Below, one piece after another: positions 45,181-53,839 of a stretch of DNA of 64,000 nucleotides. The DNA lies in NCBI GenBank assembly GCA_947589305.1, contig CANQAP010000002.1, forward strand, positions 62,001 through 126,000. Reading direction: 5' to 3'. The DNA comes from an uncultured Lachnospiraceae bacterium. Lineage in GTDB: Bacteria; Bacillota; Clostridia; Lachnospirales; Lachnospiraceae. The position numbers and the translations under genes were made by a program. Under the pieces are notes generated by a model. It was not told the DNA's origin. It saw nothing but the letters and a program-made list of their open reading frames with translations, and did not search any database. Each line of letters begins with the position of its first letter. Within the stretch, counting starts at the first letter, position 1.

Positions 45181-45486
45181 ATGGAAGAACAAAATCAAAC
45201 CTGTTGTCACAAGAGTAAAGAACGCCCAGAGCAGGAATATAAAGACCTGATTCATCGTTTGAATCGCATAGAGGGACAGATCAGAGGGATTCGCGGGATG
45301 GTCGAAAAGGATGCGTATTGTACGGATATCTTAATTCAGGTTTCTGCGGTCAATGCAGCATTGAACAGTTTTAATAAAGTTCTGTTAGCAAATCACATAA
45401 AAAGCTGTGTAATCAGAGATATTAAAGAGGGAAAAGAAGAGACGGTCGATGAGTTGGTCGATACTCTGCAAAAACTGATGCGATAG
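45181..45486 (+). CDS. csoR: Copper-sensing repressor CsoR
   Basis: CsoR is an all-helical repressor that leaves DNA when it binds Cu(I). The ligand triad is present as Cys47, His72 and Cys76, and its spacing (25 then 4) equals the known C36-H61-C65 pattern, which supports copper sensing rather than the persulfide-sensing CstR type. An extra CCH sits near the N terminus. The track start at 45151 overlaps the promoter region; ATG 45181 with GGGG upstream gives 101 residues. CopA begins 27 bases after its stop, so the operon is autoregulated through the operator upstream. Confidence 0.93.
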   Translation: MEEQNQTCCHKSKERPEQEYKDLIHRLNRIEGQIRGIRGMVEKDAYCTDILIQVSAVNAALNSFNKVLLANHIKSCVIRDIKEGKEETVDELVDTLQKLMR

Positions 45487-45513
45487 AGATGGAAACAGAA
45501 GGAAGGGAAGACC

Positions 45514-48087
45514 ATGCAGCAATATTTGGTAACAGGCATGAGTTGCGCAGCCTGTAGTACAAGAGTAGAAAAAGCAGTCCAAAAAGTGGAAGGTGTCACA
45601 AGCTGTTGTGTCAGTCTGTTGACAAATTCGATGGGCGTAGAGGGAACCGCATCAACGGAAGCAGTGATCCGTGCGGTAGAGGCTGCCGGATATGGTGCGG
45701 AATTAAAAGGAGCTGCGCCGGAAGCGCATTCTACGCAGAAGGAGTCTGCATCCGGTATCACATGGGCAGCGGAGGGTTTACGGGATACGGCAACACCGGC
45801 GCTTCGTAAACGCTTGATCGCTTCGCTGGTTTTTTTGTCCGTATTAATGTATGTTTCCATGGGACACATGATGTGGGGATGGCCGCTGCCTTCGTTTTTC
45901 AGTGGAAACCATATCGCTATGGGATTACTCCAGATGCTTTTAACGATTATGATCATGGTGATCAACCAGAGATTCTTTATCAACGGATATAAAAGTCTGT
46001 TTCGGTTAGCGCCGAATATGGATGCGTTAGTGGCATTGGGAGCTACCGCAGCCTTTGGATACAGTACCTATGCTCTGTTTGCTATGACGGATGCGCAGGT
46101 AAAAGGCGATATGGACGGTGTGATGGCGTATATGAATGAGTTCTACTTTGAATCGGTAGCCATGATCCTGACATTGATCACGGTCGGAAAAATGCTGGAA
46201 GCAAAATCAAAGGGCAGGACGACCGACGCTTTGAAAAGCCTGATGCAGCTTGCTCCGAAGCATGCCACACTGTTGGTAGACGGTCGTGAAACGGAAGTGC
46301 CGATTGAACAGGTAATGAAGGGGGATGTTTTTATCGTCCGTTCCGGAGAGAATATCCCGGTTGACGGTATCGTGTTGGAAGGGAGCGGAGCGGTTGATGA
46401 AGCTGCGTTGACAGGAGAAAGCATTCCGGTGGATAAGACAGCCGGTGATAAAGTATCAGCGGCTACGATCAATCAATCCGGTTTTTTGAAGTGTGAAGCG
46501 GTACGGGTAGGAGAAGATACGACTTTGGCGCAGATCATTCAAATGGTAAGTGATGCGGCTGCGACCAAGGCACCGATAGCAAAAGTCGCGGATCGTGTGT
46601 CCGGTGTTTTTGTTCCGATCGTCATTGGAATCGCGCTTATCACGATCGCCGTCTGGCTCTTGGCAGGGGAAGGGGTCGGTTTTGCCTTGGCGAGAGGAAT
46701 CTCCGTGTTGGTGATCAGTTGTCCGTGTGCCTTAGGTCTTGCCACGCCGGTTGCCATTATGGTAGGAAACGGCGTCGGTGCGAAGAACGGCATCCTGTTT
46801 AAAACGGCAGCTTCCTTGGAAGAGACAGGAAAAACATCCGTCGTGGTTTTGGATAAGACCGGTACGGTCACCGAAGGAGAACCAAAAGTGACGGATATTC
46901 TGCCTGCGGACGGATGGAATGGGCAGGACTTATTACGGACAGCCTGCGCTTTGGAAGAAAAAAGCGAACATCCGCTTGCAAGAGCCATTTTGGAACGGGG
47001 AAGGTCGGAACGATTAACATGGGATGAAGTCGGAGAGTTTCAGGTTTTCGCCGGTCACGGATTATCGGCATTGGCGGATAATTGCAGGGTTTATGCAGGA
47101 AACGATACCTTTGTACAGCAGTCGGTGGCGATTCCGCAGGAAGCGAGGAGTCAGGCGGAGACTTTGGCGGAAGAAGGAAAGACGCCACTGTTCTTTGCCC
47201 GGATACAGGAAGACGGAACACCGGAATTTTTAGGAGTGATCGCTGTTGCCGACGTTATTAAACAAGACAGCCCGCAAGCGATCAGCGAATTACAGAATAT
47301 GGGGATTCGCGTGGTTATGCTGACCGGTGACAATCAGCATACCGCACGGGAGATCGGACGTCAGGCAGGAGTGGATGAAGTCATCGCGGAAGTGATGCCG
47401 GACGGAAAAGAAGCGGTGATCCGACAATTAAAAGAAACAGGAAAAGTGGTCATGGTGGGTGATGGGATCAATGATGCGCCTGCCCTGACACGGGCGGATA
47501 TCGGAATTGCCATTGGGGCAGGCACGGATATAGCGATCGAAGCGGCGGACGTAGTATTGATGAAAAGCCGGTTGAGCGATGTGCCTGCGGCAATCCGCTT
47601 AAGCCGCCGTACGTTGAAAAATATACATGAAAATCTGTTTTGGGCATTTATTTACAATATCATAGGCATTCCACTGGCAGCGGGTATCTGGATACCGATA
47701 TTTGGCTGGCAGTTGAATCCGATGTTTGGAGCGGCAGCGATGAGTTTATCGAGCGTTTGCGTAGTCACCAATGCTCTACGCTTAAATTTGGCAAAGATCC
47801 ATGATGCGGCTCATGATCGGAATATAAAACATGCAACACAAACCAAAAGGAAAATCATGAAGGAGGATAATCACATGAAAAAGACAATGAAAATTGAAGG
47901 AATGATGTGTGGACATTGCGAGGCAAGAGTCAAAAAATGCTTGGAAGAATTACCGGGAGTATCCGAAGCGCTTGTCAGTCATGAAGCGGGAACCGCAGTC
48001 GTGACGTTGCTTCAGGACGTGGCGGACGAGACTTTAAAACAAGCGGTAGAGGCGCAGGATTATAAAGTGACGGCGATCGAATCGTAA
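45514..48087 (+). CDS. copA: Copper-exporting P1B ATPase with C-terminal fused CopZ domain
   Basis: CopA pumps Cu(I) out of the cytoplasm. An N-terminal metal-binding domain (GMSCAAC) precedes eight membrane helices, the actuator TGES loop, the CPC metal site (SCPCALGLATP), the phosphorylated Asp in DKTGTVTEG and the hinge GDGINDAPAL. The ATPase proper ends near residue 775. A short basic linker and a second heavy-metal domain (GMMCGHCEARV) follow in the same frame to residue 857. The junction contains an internal AAGGAGG site and ATG at 47875, so a free CopZ may also be made. GGAAGGGAAGACC precedes the main ATG. Confidence 0.95.
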   Translation: MQQYLVTGMSCAACSTRVEKAVQKVEGVTSCCVSLLTNSMGVEGTASTEAVIRAVEAAGYGAELKGAAPEAHSTQKESASGITWAAEGLRDTATPALRKRLIASLVFLSVLMYVSMGHMMWGWPLPSFFSGNHIAMGLLQMLLTIMIMVINQRFFINGYKSLFRLAPNMDALVALGATAAFGYSTYALFAMTDAQVKGDMDGVMAYMNEFYFESVAMILTLITVGKMLEAKSKGRTTDALKSLMQLAPKHATLLVDGRETEVPIEQVMKGDVFIVRSGENIPVDGIVLEGSGAVDEAALTGESIPVDKTAGDKVSAATINQSGFLKCEAVRVGEDTTLAQIIQMVSDAAATKAPIAKVADRVSGVFVPIVIGIALITIAVWLLAGEGVGFALARGISVLVISCPCALGLATPVAIMVGNGVGAKNGILFKTAASLEETGKTSVVVLDKTGTVTEGEPKVTDILPADGWNGQDLLRTACALEEKSEHPLARAILERGRSERLTWDEVGEFQVFAGHGLSALADNCRVYAGNDTFVQQSVAIPQEARSQAETLAEEGKTPLFFARIQEDGTPEFLGVIAVADVIKQDSPQAISELQNMGIRVVMLTGDNQHTAREIGRQAGVDEVIAEVMPDGKEAVIRQLKETGKVVMVGDGINDAPALTRADIGIAIGAGTDIAIEAADVVLMKSRLSDVPAAIRLSRRTLKNIHENLFWAFIYNIIGIPLAAGIWIPIFGWQLNPMFGAAAMSLSSVCVVTNALRLNLAKIHDAAHDRNIKHATQTKRKIMKEDNHMKKTMKIEGMMCGHCEARVKKCLEELPGVSEALVSHEAGTAVVTLLQDVADETLKQAVEAQDYKVTAIES
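47875..48087 (+). CDS. copZ: Internal in-frame copZ: copper chaperone start within copA
   Basis: AAGGAGG at 47860-47866, eight bases before ATG 47875, is a better ribosome binding site than most in the window. The 70-residue product has the size and layout of a stand-alone CopZ, with metal-binding Cys12 and Cys15 in MCGHC and an intact ferredoxin-like fold pattern. Because copA has no stop before it, the same bases encode both a CopA-CopZ fusion and, probably, a free chaperone that delivers Cu(I) to CopA or CsoR. Whether internal initiation happens is inference. Confidence 0.6.
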   Translation: MKKTMKIEGMMCGHCEARVKKCLEELPGVSEALVSHEAGTAVVTLLQDVADETLKQAVEAQDYKVTAIES

Positions 48088-48187
48088 TCTGCAAAAGCAG
48101 GATGTGATCGCCGGATCAGGGATCGCTGCCGCGGCAGAGATGATCCATACCGCCGTGATCTAAGGCTGTAAGGAGGAGCAGAGGAAT

Positions 48188-48751
48188 ATGAAAACAGAAC
48201 GTTTCGTCACCAACATGATCGATCAGATATTGGAAGCGCAATGCAAATTAGGATATGTCAAAGAAAGTATCCGTCTGTATTATCCGCTCTCCTCTTTGAA
48301 TGCCTTGTTGAGCGAAAACCAACAGGATCTGATGACGTTGAAGCAGGATCTGGAACGGTGTGAGGCGATGCGGCATACGATCTTGGGTCCGTTGACATGG
48401 GAGGTCGATCGCGGACGGCTGTCCGTCTGTATTTCACCGGCAGGGGTGGAAGCGGTACACTGCACGAGACAACCGTCGGAGTTTTTAAAATCGATCGTTG
48501 CGCTGTTTCAAAAGAATCACCATTGTACCATAGAAGAAATCCGCTCGCTCTTTGCTTCTTTTCATGCAGAGTATATATGTGAAAAGATGCCGGCACAGGC
48601 GGATTTTGATTATTGCTTCCGGTTTAAGGATGCGGAAGTGGATGAGTATTATTACTGTATCAAAATGGAAATGGGACATACGATCTATCATCGGTTTATG
48701 CGGGAAGATTATGAAGAACTCTTTGGATGTCCAAAGACAGAAGAAGCATAG
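48188..48751 (+). CDS. Conserved Lachnospiraceae-type protein, DUF3877-like
   Basis: I believe this matches the orphan family DUF3877, from memory and with moderate certainty; no function is known to me. The 187-residue protein is soluble, helix-rich and acidic, with several cysteines and a Tyr-rich C-terminal part (DEYYYCIKMEMGHTIYH). AAGGAGGAGCAGAGGAAT precedes the ATG. It lies 100 bases after copA in the same direction, but no functional link to copper is evident. The gap contains a 12-base palindrome (CTGCCGCGGCAG). Confidence 0.75.
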   Translation: MKTERFVTNMIDQILEAQCKLGYVKESIRLYYPLSSLNALLSENQQDLMTLKQDLERCEAMRHTILGPLTWEVDRGRLSVCISPAGVEAVHCTRQPSEFLKSIVALFQKNHHCTIEEIRSLFASFHAEYICEKMPAQADFDYCFRFKDAEVDEYYYCIKMEMGHTIYHRFMREDYEELFGCPKTEEA

Positions 48752-48817
48752 ATTTCGTATTGGAGGAACAGGCTCCGGTTATAGGAAAAAACTAATGTCT
48801 GCTCAAGGTATTGAATA

Positions 48818-48847
48818 TTAACACTTTTCCTGTAGGAATGGTATGAT
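48818..48847 (+). promoter_or_regulatory. Promoter for cysK
   Basis: TTAACA (48818-48823) and TATGAT (48842-48847) are 18 bases apart. Confidence 0.5.
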
Positions 48848-48931
48848 ATACGAGGATTCAATCAAATATATGTTTTTCATAAGCATTGAATGGTTGTGAA
48901 AGACAGGGAAAAGGTAATGGAGGAAAAAAAT

Positions 48932-49867
48932 ATGGCAGATATTAAAGAAAGCGCATTGGAATTGATCGGTAACACACCGCTGTTGGACATCAGGCGTTAT
49001 CGGGCGAAAGCAGGAGTAGAAAATGTGACGTTGCTGGCAAAGCTGGAATATTTAAATCCGGCAGGGTCGGTGAAAGACAGGATTGCACTGGCGATGATTG
49101 AGGATGCCGAGCAGAAAGGATTATTAAAACCGGGAGCGACGATCATTGAACCGACTTCCGGCAATACCGGTATCGGTCTGGCAGCCGTTGCGGCAGCGAA
49201 AGGATATCGGGCGATTTTGACCTTGCCGGATACGATGAGCGTCGAGCGAAGAAATCTTCTGAAAGCCTATGGGGCAGAATTGGTTTTGACAGAAGGCAGT
49301 AAAGGAATGAAGGGAGCCATTCAGAAGGCGGAAGAATTAAAGGAATCGATTCCGGGTTCTCTGATCCTCGGTCAGTTTGTCAATCCCGCAAACGCAAAAA
49401 AGCATAGAGAAACAACCGGACCGGAAATTTGGAGACAGACGGACGGCAAGGTGGATATTTTTATTGCCGGTGTTGGAACGGGTGGTACGGTGACGGGTGT
49501 CGGAGAATATTTAAAAGAACAGAATCCAAATGTACAGGTGATCGCTGTGGAACCTGCCGACAGTCCGGTATTGTCCGGAGGAAATGCCGGACCGCATAAG
49601 ATTCAGGGAATCGGAGCGGGATTTGTTCCGGATGTATTGAATACGGACATTTATGACGAGGTGTTGCCGATCGAAAATGAGGATGCCTTTGCGGAAGGTA
49701 AGAAATTTGCGGTCAGTGAAGGTATTTTGGTCGGTATCTCTTCCGGTGCGGCTTTAAAAGCAGCGGCGATCGTGGCATCCCGCCCGGAAAATCAAGGAAA
49801 AACGATAGTTGTCCTACTGCCGGATTCCGGTGACAGATATTTATCCACACCGTTATTTGCAGATTGA
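48932..49867 (+). CDS. cysK: Cysteine synthase A (O-acetylserine sulfhydrylase)
   Basis: CysK makes cysteine from O-acetylserine and sulfide. The PLP lysine is Lys48 in AGSVKDRIA, the substrate loop is [10 protein letters not shown], and the phosphate-binding [10 protein letters not shown] lies near residue 180. Length 311 residues, as usual. The track start at 48890 was moved: GGAGGA lies seven bases before ATG 48932. It is followed by a strong terminator, then the Rrf2 regulator and Fe-S genes that consume cysteine. Confidence 0.95.
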   Translation: MADIKESALELIGNTPLLDIRRYRAKAGVENVTLLAKLEYLNPAGSVKDRIALAMIEDAEQKGLLKPGATIIEPTSGNTGIGLAAVAAAKGYRAILTLPDTMSVERRNLLKAYGAELVLTEGSKGMKGAIQKAEELKESIPGSLILGQFVNPANAKKHRETTGPEIWRQTDGKVDIFIAGVGTGGTVTGVGEYLKEQNPNVQVIAVEPADSPVLSGGNAGPHKIQGIGAGFVPDVLNTDIYDEVLPIENEDAFAEGKKFAVSEGILVGISSGAALKAAAIVASRPENQGKTIVVLLPDSGDRYLSTPLFAD

Positions 49868-49908
49868 GTGTTTTATACGAAAACGTGCCGCTCAAAAGGA
49901 CATTGAGA

Positions 49909-49944
49909 AAACGGAGCCGTCGTGATCGGACGGCTCCGTTTTTT
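49909..49944 (+). terminator. Intrinsic terminator after cysK
   Basis: The stem AAACGGAGCCGTC/GACGGCTCCGTTT is perfect over 13 bases with a seven-base loop and a T run. Confidence 0.9.
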
Positions 49945-49983
49945 GACGTATCCAAGCGGATGTGCATCTCCCGGAAAAAGAAC

Positions 49984-50011
49984 TTGACTTTTATGGAAAT
50001 GGGAGTATCAT
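49984..50011 (+). promoter_or_regulatory. Promoter for the Rrf2-isc group
   Basis: TTGACT (49984-49989) and TATCAT (50006-50011) are 16 bases apart; an overlapping TATAAT at 50011-50016 lies at a less favourable 21. Confidence 0.5.
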
Positions 50012-50053
50012 ATAATTCATAGGAATGTGGTAGGAAATAAAACGGAGGAAAAT

Positions 50054-50488
50054 ATGAAGGTTTCTACAAAAGGAAGATATGCTTTGCAGATGATGTTGGA
50101 TTTAGCGATTTATAATACCGGAGAACCGATCAGTTTGAAGGATATCGCAAAGCGGCAGGACATTTCGGAAAAATATTTGGAGCAGATCATATCCATATTA
50201 AACAAAGCGGGATACGTCAGAAGTATCCGCGGTCCACAGGGAGGCTATTTCTTAAGTAAATCCCCGCAGGAGTATACGGTCGGCATGATCTTACGACAGA
50301 CGGAAGGAGATTTAGCGCCGGTCGCATGTGTCGGTACGGAAAATCCGGGATGCGAAAAGATCGAAGAATGTGTGACCGTTAAAATCTGGCAGAAAATCAA
50401 TGATGCAGTGAATGATGTGATTGATAATATCACGTTAGCGGATTTGGTGGAATGGCAGGAAGAAAAAGCAAATAATTACAGTATCTGA
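50054..50488 (+). CDS. Rrf2-family regulator (IscR/CymR-like)
   Basis: The winged helix (KVSTKGRYALQMMLDLA, then KDIAKRQDISEKYLEQII and GYVRSIRGPQGGY) defines the Rrf2 family. Three cysteines follow as C-x7-C-x5-C (PVACVGTENPGCEKIEEC), similar to the Fe-S-binding triad of IscR (C-x5-C-x5-C) but with a longer first gap. Flanking cysK and iscS-iscU genes support control of cysteine or Fe-S supply. ACGGAGGAAAAT precedes ATG 50054, giving 144 residues; the track start at 50027 has no site. It is probably the first gene of the iscS-iscU transcript and may regulate itself. Confidence 0.88.
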   Translation: MKVSTKGRYALQMMLDLAIYNTGEPISLKDIAKRQDISEKYLEQIISILNKAGYVRSIRGPQGGYFLSKSPQEYTVGMILRQTEGDLAPVACVGTENPGCEKIEECVTVKIWQKINDAVNDVIDNITLADLVEWQEEKANNYSI

Positions 50489-50562
50489 TCGTTTCAGGGA
50501 ACGATCGGAAGGAATGCTGTATCTTTTATTATCATAGTAAAATGCTAGGAAAAGAGGTAGGA

Positions 50563-51753
50563 ATGATGCGTAAATTGATTTATTTGGATAATGCGGCTAC
50601 TACGCAGGTGTATCCGGAAGTGGTAGAGGCAATGAATCCGTATTTTACGGAGTATTACGGCAATCCTTCTGCCATCTACAGTTTTGCAGCCGAAGCAAAG
50701 AAAGCGACAGAAGACGCACGAGCCGTTTTGGCGGAAGGCATTCATGCGAAGCCGGAAGAGATTTACTTTACGGGCGGCGGCAGCGAGTCGGATAATTGGG
50801 CGTTAAAGGCGACGGCGGAGGCTTATGCTTCCAAAGGAAAGCATATCATCACCACGACGATCGAGCATCATGCGGTGCTGCATACGGCAGCCTATCTGGA
50901 GCAGCAGGGGTTTGAGATCACATATGTTCCGGTTGATGAAAACGGTTGTGTCAGATTGGATGAATTGGAAGCGGCTATCCGTTCGGATACGATCCTGATT
51001 TCCGTGATGGCGGCAAATAATGAAATCGGAACGATCCAGCCGTTAGCGGAGATCGGCAAGATCGCCAAGGCGCATAACGTGTTATTCCATACGGATGCGG
51101 TGCAGGCATTTGGACATATCCCGCTGGATGTGGAAGCGATGAATATTGATACGCTGTCCGCGAGCGGACATAAACTGAACGGACCGAAGGGAATCGGACT
51201 TTTGTATATCCGAAAAGGTGTCAAGATCCGTTCGTTTATTCATGGAGGCGCGCAGGAGCGTAACCGCCGAGCCGGCACGCATAACGTCACGGGAATTGTC
51301 GGGTTTGGAACAGCGGCGAGAATGGCATTTGAAAGCATGGAGGAACGCAGTGCATATGAAAGTAAGCTGCGGGATCATTTGATCGACCGTGTGCTGACGG
51401 AGATTCCGTACACCAGACTCAACGGAGACCGAAGCAACCGGCTTCCGAATAATGCAAGTTTTTGTTTTCGGTTTATCGAAGGAGAATCCATGTTGATCTT
51501 ATTGGATCAAAACGGTATCTGCGGTTCCAGCGGTTCGGCATGCACTTCCGGTTCTTTGGATCCGTCCCATGTGCTGCTGGCTATCGGCTTGCCGCATGAG
51601 ATTGCCCATGGTTCCTTACGGCTTACGTTATCGGAAAAAACGACAATGGAAGATATCGACTTCACGGTTGACCGATTGAAAGAGATCATTGCCCGACTGC
51701 GAAGCATGTCTCCGTTGTATGAAGATTTTGTAAAAAAGCAGGAGCAAAAATAA
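50563..51753 (+). CDS. iscS: Cysteine desulfurase (IscS/NifS)
   Basis: This PLP enzyme takes sulfur from cysteine for Fe-S clusters and tRNA thiolation. The PLP lysine is in SASGHKLNGPKG, and the active-site Cys lies in the short loop GSSGSACTSGS, typical of class I desulfurases. LDNAATTQV opens the fold. ATG 50563 (or 50566) follows GAGGTAGG and gives 396 residues; the track start at 50542 is less likely. The scaffold gene iscU follows with a 35-base gap. Confidence 0.95.
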   Translation: MMRKLIYLDNAATTQVYPEVVEAMNPYFTEYYGNPSAIYSFAAEAKKATEDARAVLAEGIHAKPEEIYFTGGGSESDNWALKATAEAYASKGKHIITTTIEHHAVLHTAAYLEQQGFEITYVPVDENGCVRLDELEAAIRSDTILISVMAANNEIGTIQPLAEIGKIAKAHNVLFHTDAVQAFGHIPLDVEAMNIDTLSASGHKLNGPKGIGLLYIRKGVKIRSFIHGGAQERNRRAGTHNVTGIVGFGTAARMAFESMEERSAYESKLRDHLIDRVLTEIPYTRLNGDRSNRLPNNASFCFRFIEGESMLILLDQNGICGSSGSACTSGSLDPSHVLLAIGLPHEIAHGSLRLTLSEKTTMEDIDFTVDRLKEIIARLRSMSPLYEDFVKKQEQK

Positions 51754-51788
51754 ACGCGATCGTTTGGGTGAAGAAAGGTGGTACGTAT

Positions 51789-52226
51789 ATGTATAGTGAA
51801 AAAGTAATGGATCATTTCAGTAATCCGAGAAACGTTGGAGAAATCGAAAATCCGAGTGGCGTCGGAACCGTAGGAAATGCAAAATGCGGCGATATTATGA
51901 GAATGTATCTGGATATTGATGAAAATGGGATCATTCAGGAAGCAAAGTTTAAAACCTTTGGCTGCGGAGCTGCGGTAGCCACCAGCAGCATGGCGACAGA
52001 GCTGGTCAAAGGAAAGACCGTACAGGAAGCTCTTCAGGTGACAAACAAAGCGGTTATGGAAGCACTGGACGGATTGCCGCCGGTGAAGGTTCATTGTTCC
52101 CTGTTGGCAGAAGAAGCCATCCATGCTGCGTTATGGGATTATGCGGAGAAGAATGGTATCCGGATTGAAGGCTTAGAAAAGCCGGTCAACGACATCGAAG
52201 AAAAACTGGAAGACGAAGAGTATTGA
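51789..52226 (+). CDS. iscU: Fe-S cluster scaffold protein IscU/NifU-N
   Basis: IscU receives sulfur from IscS and assembles Fe-S clusters. The three cluster Cys are Cys33 (NAKCGD, with the conserved Asp), Cys59 (FGCGAA) and the Cys in KVHCSLLAEEA. It has 145 residues. The track start at 51768 was moved to ATG 51789 after AAAGGTGG. The C-terminal tail is longer and more acidic than in E. coli IscU, as in the clostridial NifU-like form. No hscAB, iscA or fdx follows, the usual minimal clostridial arrangement. Confidence 0.94.
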   Translation: MYSEKVMDHFSNPRNVGEIENPSGVGTVGNAKCGDIMRMYLDIDENGIIQEAKFKTFGCGAAVATSSMATELVKGKTVQEALQVTNKAVMEALDGLPPVKVHCSLLAEEAIHAALWDYAEKNGIRIEGLEKPVNDIEEKLEDEEY

Positions 52227-52271
52227 TCTCCTCTTTTTGATTCAGCGGCTAAAGCCATATATCATCCAATG

Positions 52272-52306
52272 AGAATTAGCTATAGACCATACCTATAGCT
52301 AATTCT
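52272..52306 (+). terminator. Hairpin after iscU, terminator-like
   Basis: AGAATTAGCTATAG/CTATAGCTAATTCT is a perfect 14-base inverted repeat with a seven-base loop, followed by TCATTTTCTG. Confidence 0.7.
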
Positions 52307-52318
52307 TCATTTTCTGTA

Positions 52319-52348
52319 TTGGACAGATCGTAACACGGATGATACGAT
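52319..52348 (+). promoter_or_regulatory. Possible promoter for the O-acetylhomoserine sulfhydrylase gene
   Basis: TTGGAC (52319-52324) and TACGAT (52343-52348) are 18 bases apart. I see no S-box or T-box in the 172-base gap. Confidence 0.35.
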
Positions 52349-52398
52349 GGGAGTGTCAAAAGAAAGCTAGCTAAAAAAACAAAGAGAGGTATAGAATC

Positions 52399-53706
52399 AT
52401 GAGTAAAAAAACATATGCAGAAAGAAATTTAAAATTTGAAACCTTACAGTTACATGTCGGACAGGAGAAAGCCGATCCGGTGACAGATGCCAGAGCGGTA
52501 CCGATCTATCAGACCTCATCCTATGTGTTCCATAACAGCGAACATGCAGCGGCAAGATTCGGACTGAGTGATGCGGGAAATATTTACGGCAGACTGACTA
52601 ATCCGACAGAGGATGTCTTTGAACAGAGAATTGCATCCTTAGAGGGCGGCGTTGCGGCGCTGGCAGTGGCTTCCGGCGCGGCAGCCATTACATACACCTT
52701 TGAAAATCTGGCACAAAATGGGGACCATATCGTTTCAGCTAAGAATATCTATGGCGGAACCTATAACCTTTTGGCGCATACGCTGCCACAGTATGGCATC
52801 CAAACAACGTTTGTAGATCCGTTCCGCTATGAAGAGATAGAAGCCGCTATTCAGGATAACACGAAGGCAGTCTTTATCGAAACGTTAGGGAATCCTAATT
52901 CAGATGTAGTAGACATCGAGAGAATTGCCGGAATCGCACATGCACATCAGATACCGCTGGTGATCGACAATACATTTGCAACGCCGTATCTGGTTCGACC
53001 GATTGAATATGGCGCGGATATTGTCGTACATTCTGCAACAAAATTTATTGGCGGTCATGGAACGACAATCGGCGGCGTAATTGTTGACAGCGGAAAATTT
53101 GACTGGGAAGCAAGCGGTAAATTCCCGTCGCTGACTGAACCGAATCCAAGCTATCATGGGATCAGCTTTACAAAAGCAGTCGGAGCGGCAGCCTTTGTGA
53201 CTAAAATTCGTGCGATTTTGCTTCGGGATACCGGCGCAACACTTTCCCCGTTCCACGCCTTCTTCTTTTTACAGGGATTAGAGACACTTTCCCTGCGCGT
53301 AGAGCGTCATGTGGAAAATGCGCTACAGGTAGTGGAATATCTGAATAAGCATCCGCAGGTAGAGGCGGTACATCATCCGGCGGTGACAGACGATCCGGAG
53401 CAACAGGCATTGTATAAGAAATACTTCCCGAACGGGGGCGGATCGATCTTTACCTTTGAAATTAAGGGAGATGCAAGGAAAGCAAAAGAATTTATCGACA
53501 ATCTGGAACTGTTTTCACTGCTGGCAAATGTAGCGGATGTCAAGTCCTTAGTGATTCATCCTGCATCAACGACACACTCCCAGTTGAGCGAAGAGGAGTT
53601 ATTGGATCAGGGCATCCGTCCGAATACGATCCGTTTGTCGATCGGTACGGAACATATTGACGATATCATTGAAGATTTAGAGGAAGCCTTTCGGGCAGTG
53701 CAATAA
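52399..53706 (+). CDS. metY: O-acetylhomoserine (thiol)-lyase
   Basis: This Cys/Met-metabolism PLP enzyme makes homocysteine from O-acetylhomoserine and sulfide. The family entry [11 protein letters not shown], the cofactor motifs [14 protein letters not shown] and the PLP lysine in [15 protein letters not shown] are clear. Its 435 residues match MetY rather than the shorter MetB/MetC (about 380). AAAGAGAGGTATAG precedes the ATG. It follows cysK and the isc genes, so this block gathers cysteine, methionine and Fe-S sulfur chemistry. Confidence 0.94.
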   Translation: MSKKTYAERNLKFETLQLHVGQEKADPVTDARAVPIYQTSSYVFHNSEHAAARFGLSDAGNIYGRLTNPTEDVFEQRIASLEGGVAALAVASGAAAITYTFENLAQNGDHIVSAKNIYGGTYNLLAHTLPQYGIQTTFVDPFRYEEIEAAIQDNTKAVFIETLGNPNSDVVDIERIAGIAHAHQIPLVIDNTFATPYLVRPIEYGADIVVHSATKFIGGHGTTIGGVIVDSGKFDWEASGKFPSLTEPNPSYHGISFTKAVGAAAFVTKIRAILLRDTGATLSPFHAFFFLQGLETLSLRVERHVENALQVVEYLNKHPQVEAVHHPAVTDDPEQQALYKKYFPNGGGSIFTFEIKGDARKAKEFIDNLELFSLLANVADVKSLVIHPASTTHSQLSEEELLDQGIRPNTIRLSIGTEHIDDIIEDLEEAFRAVQ

Positions 53707-53839
53707 TCTTCCCGATATGTTATAACAAGATATCATGGATATCATGAAAGACGCAATTGGACATACATCAAAAGGTGTATGCCCTTTTGCGTGAGAAGAT
53801 AAAAGTATAAAAAGCCTTTCTATGGATTGAGGAGCGGAC

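Noticed and set aside
52227-52398. S-box (SAM) or T-box riboswitch before metY
   Set aside because: The 172-base gap holds one simple hairpin that serves as a terminator for iscU; no S-box core or T-box motif is present.
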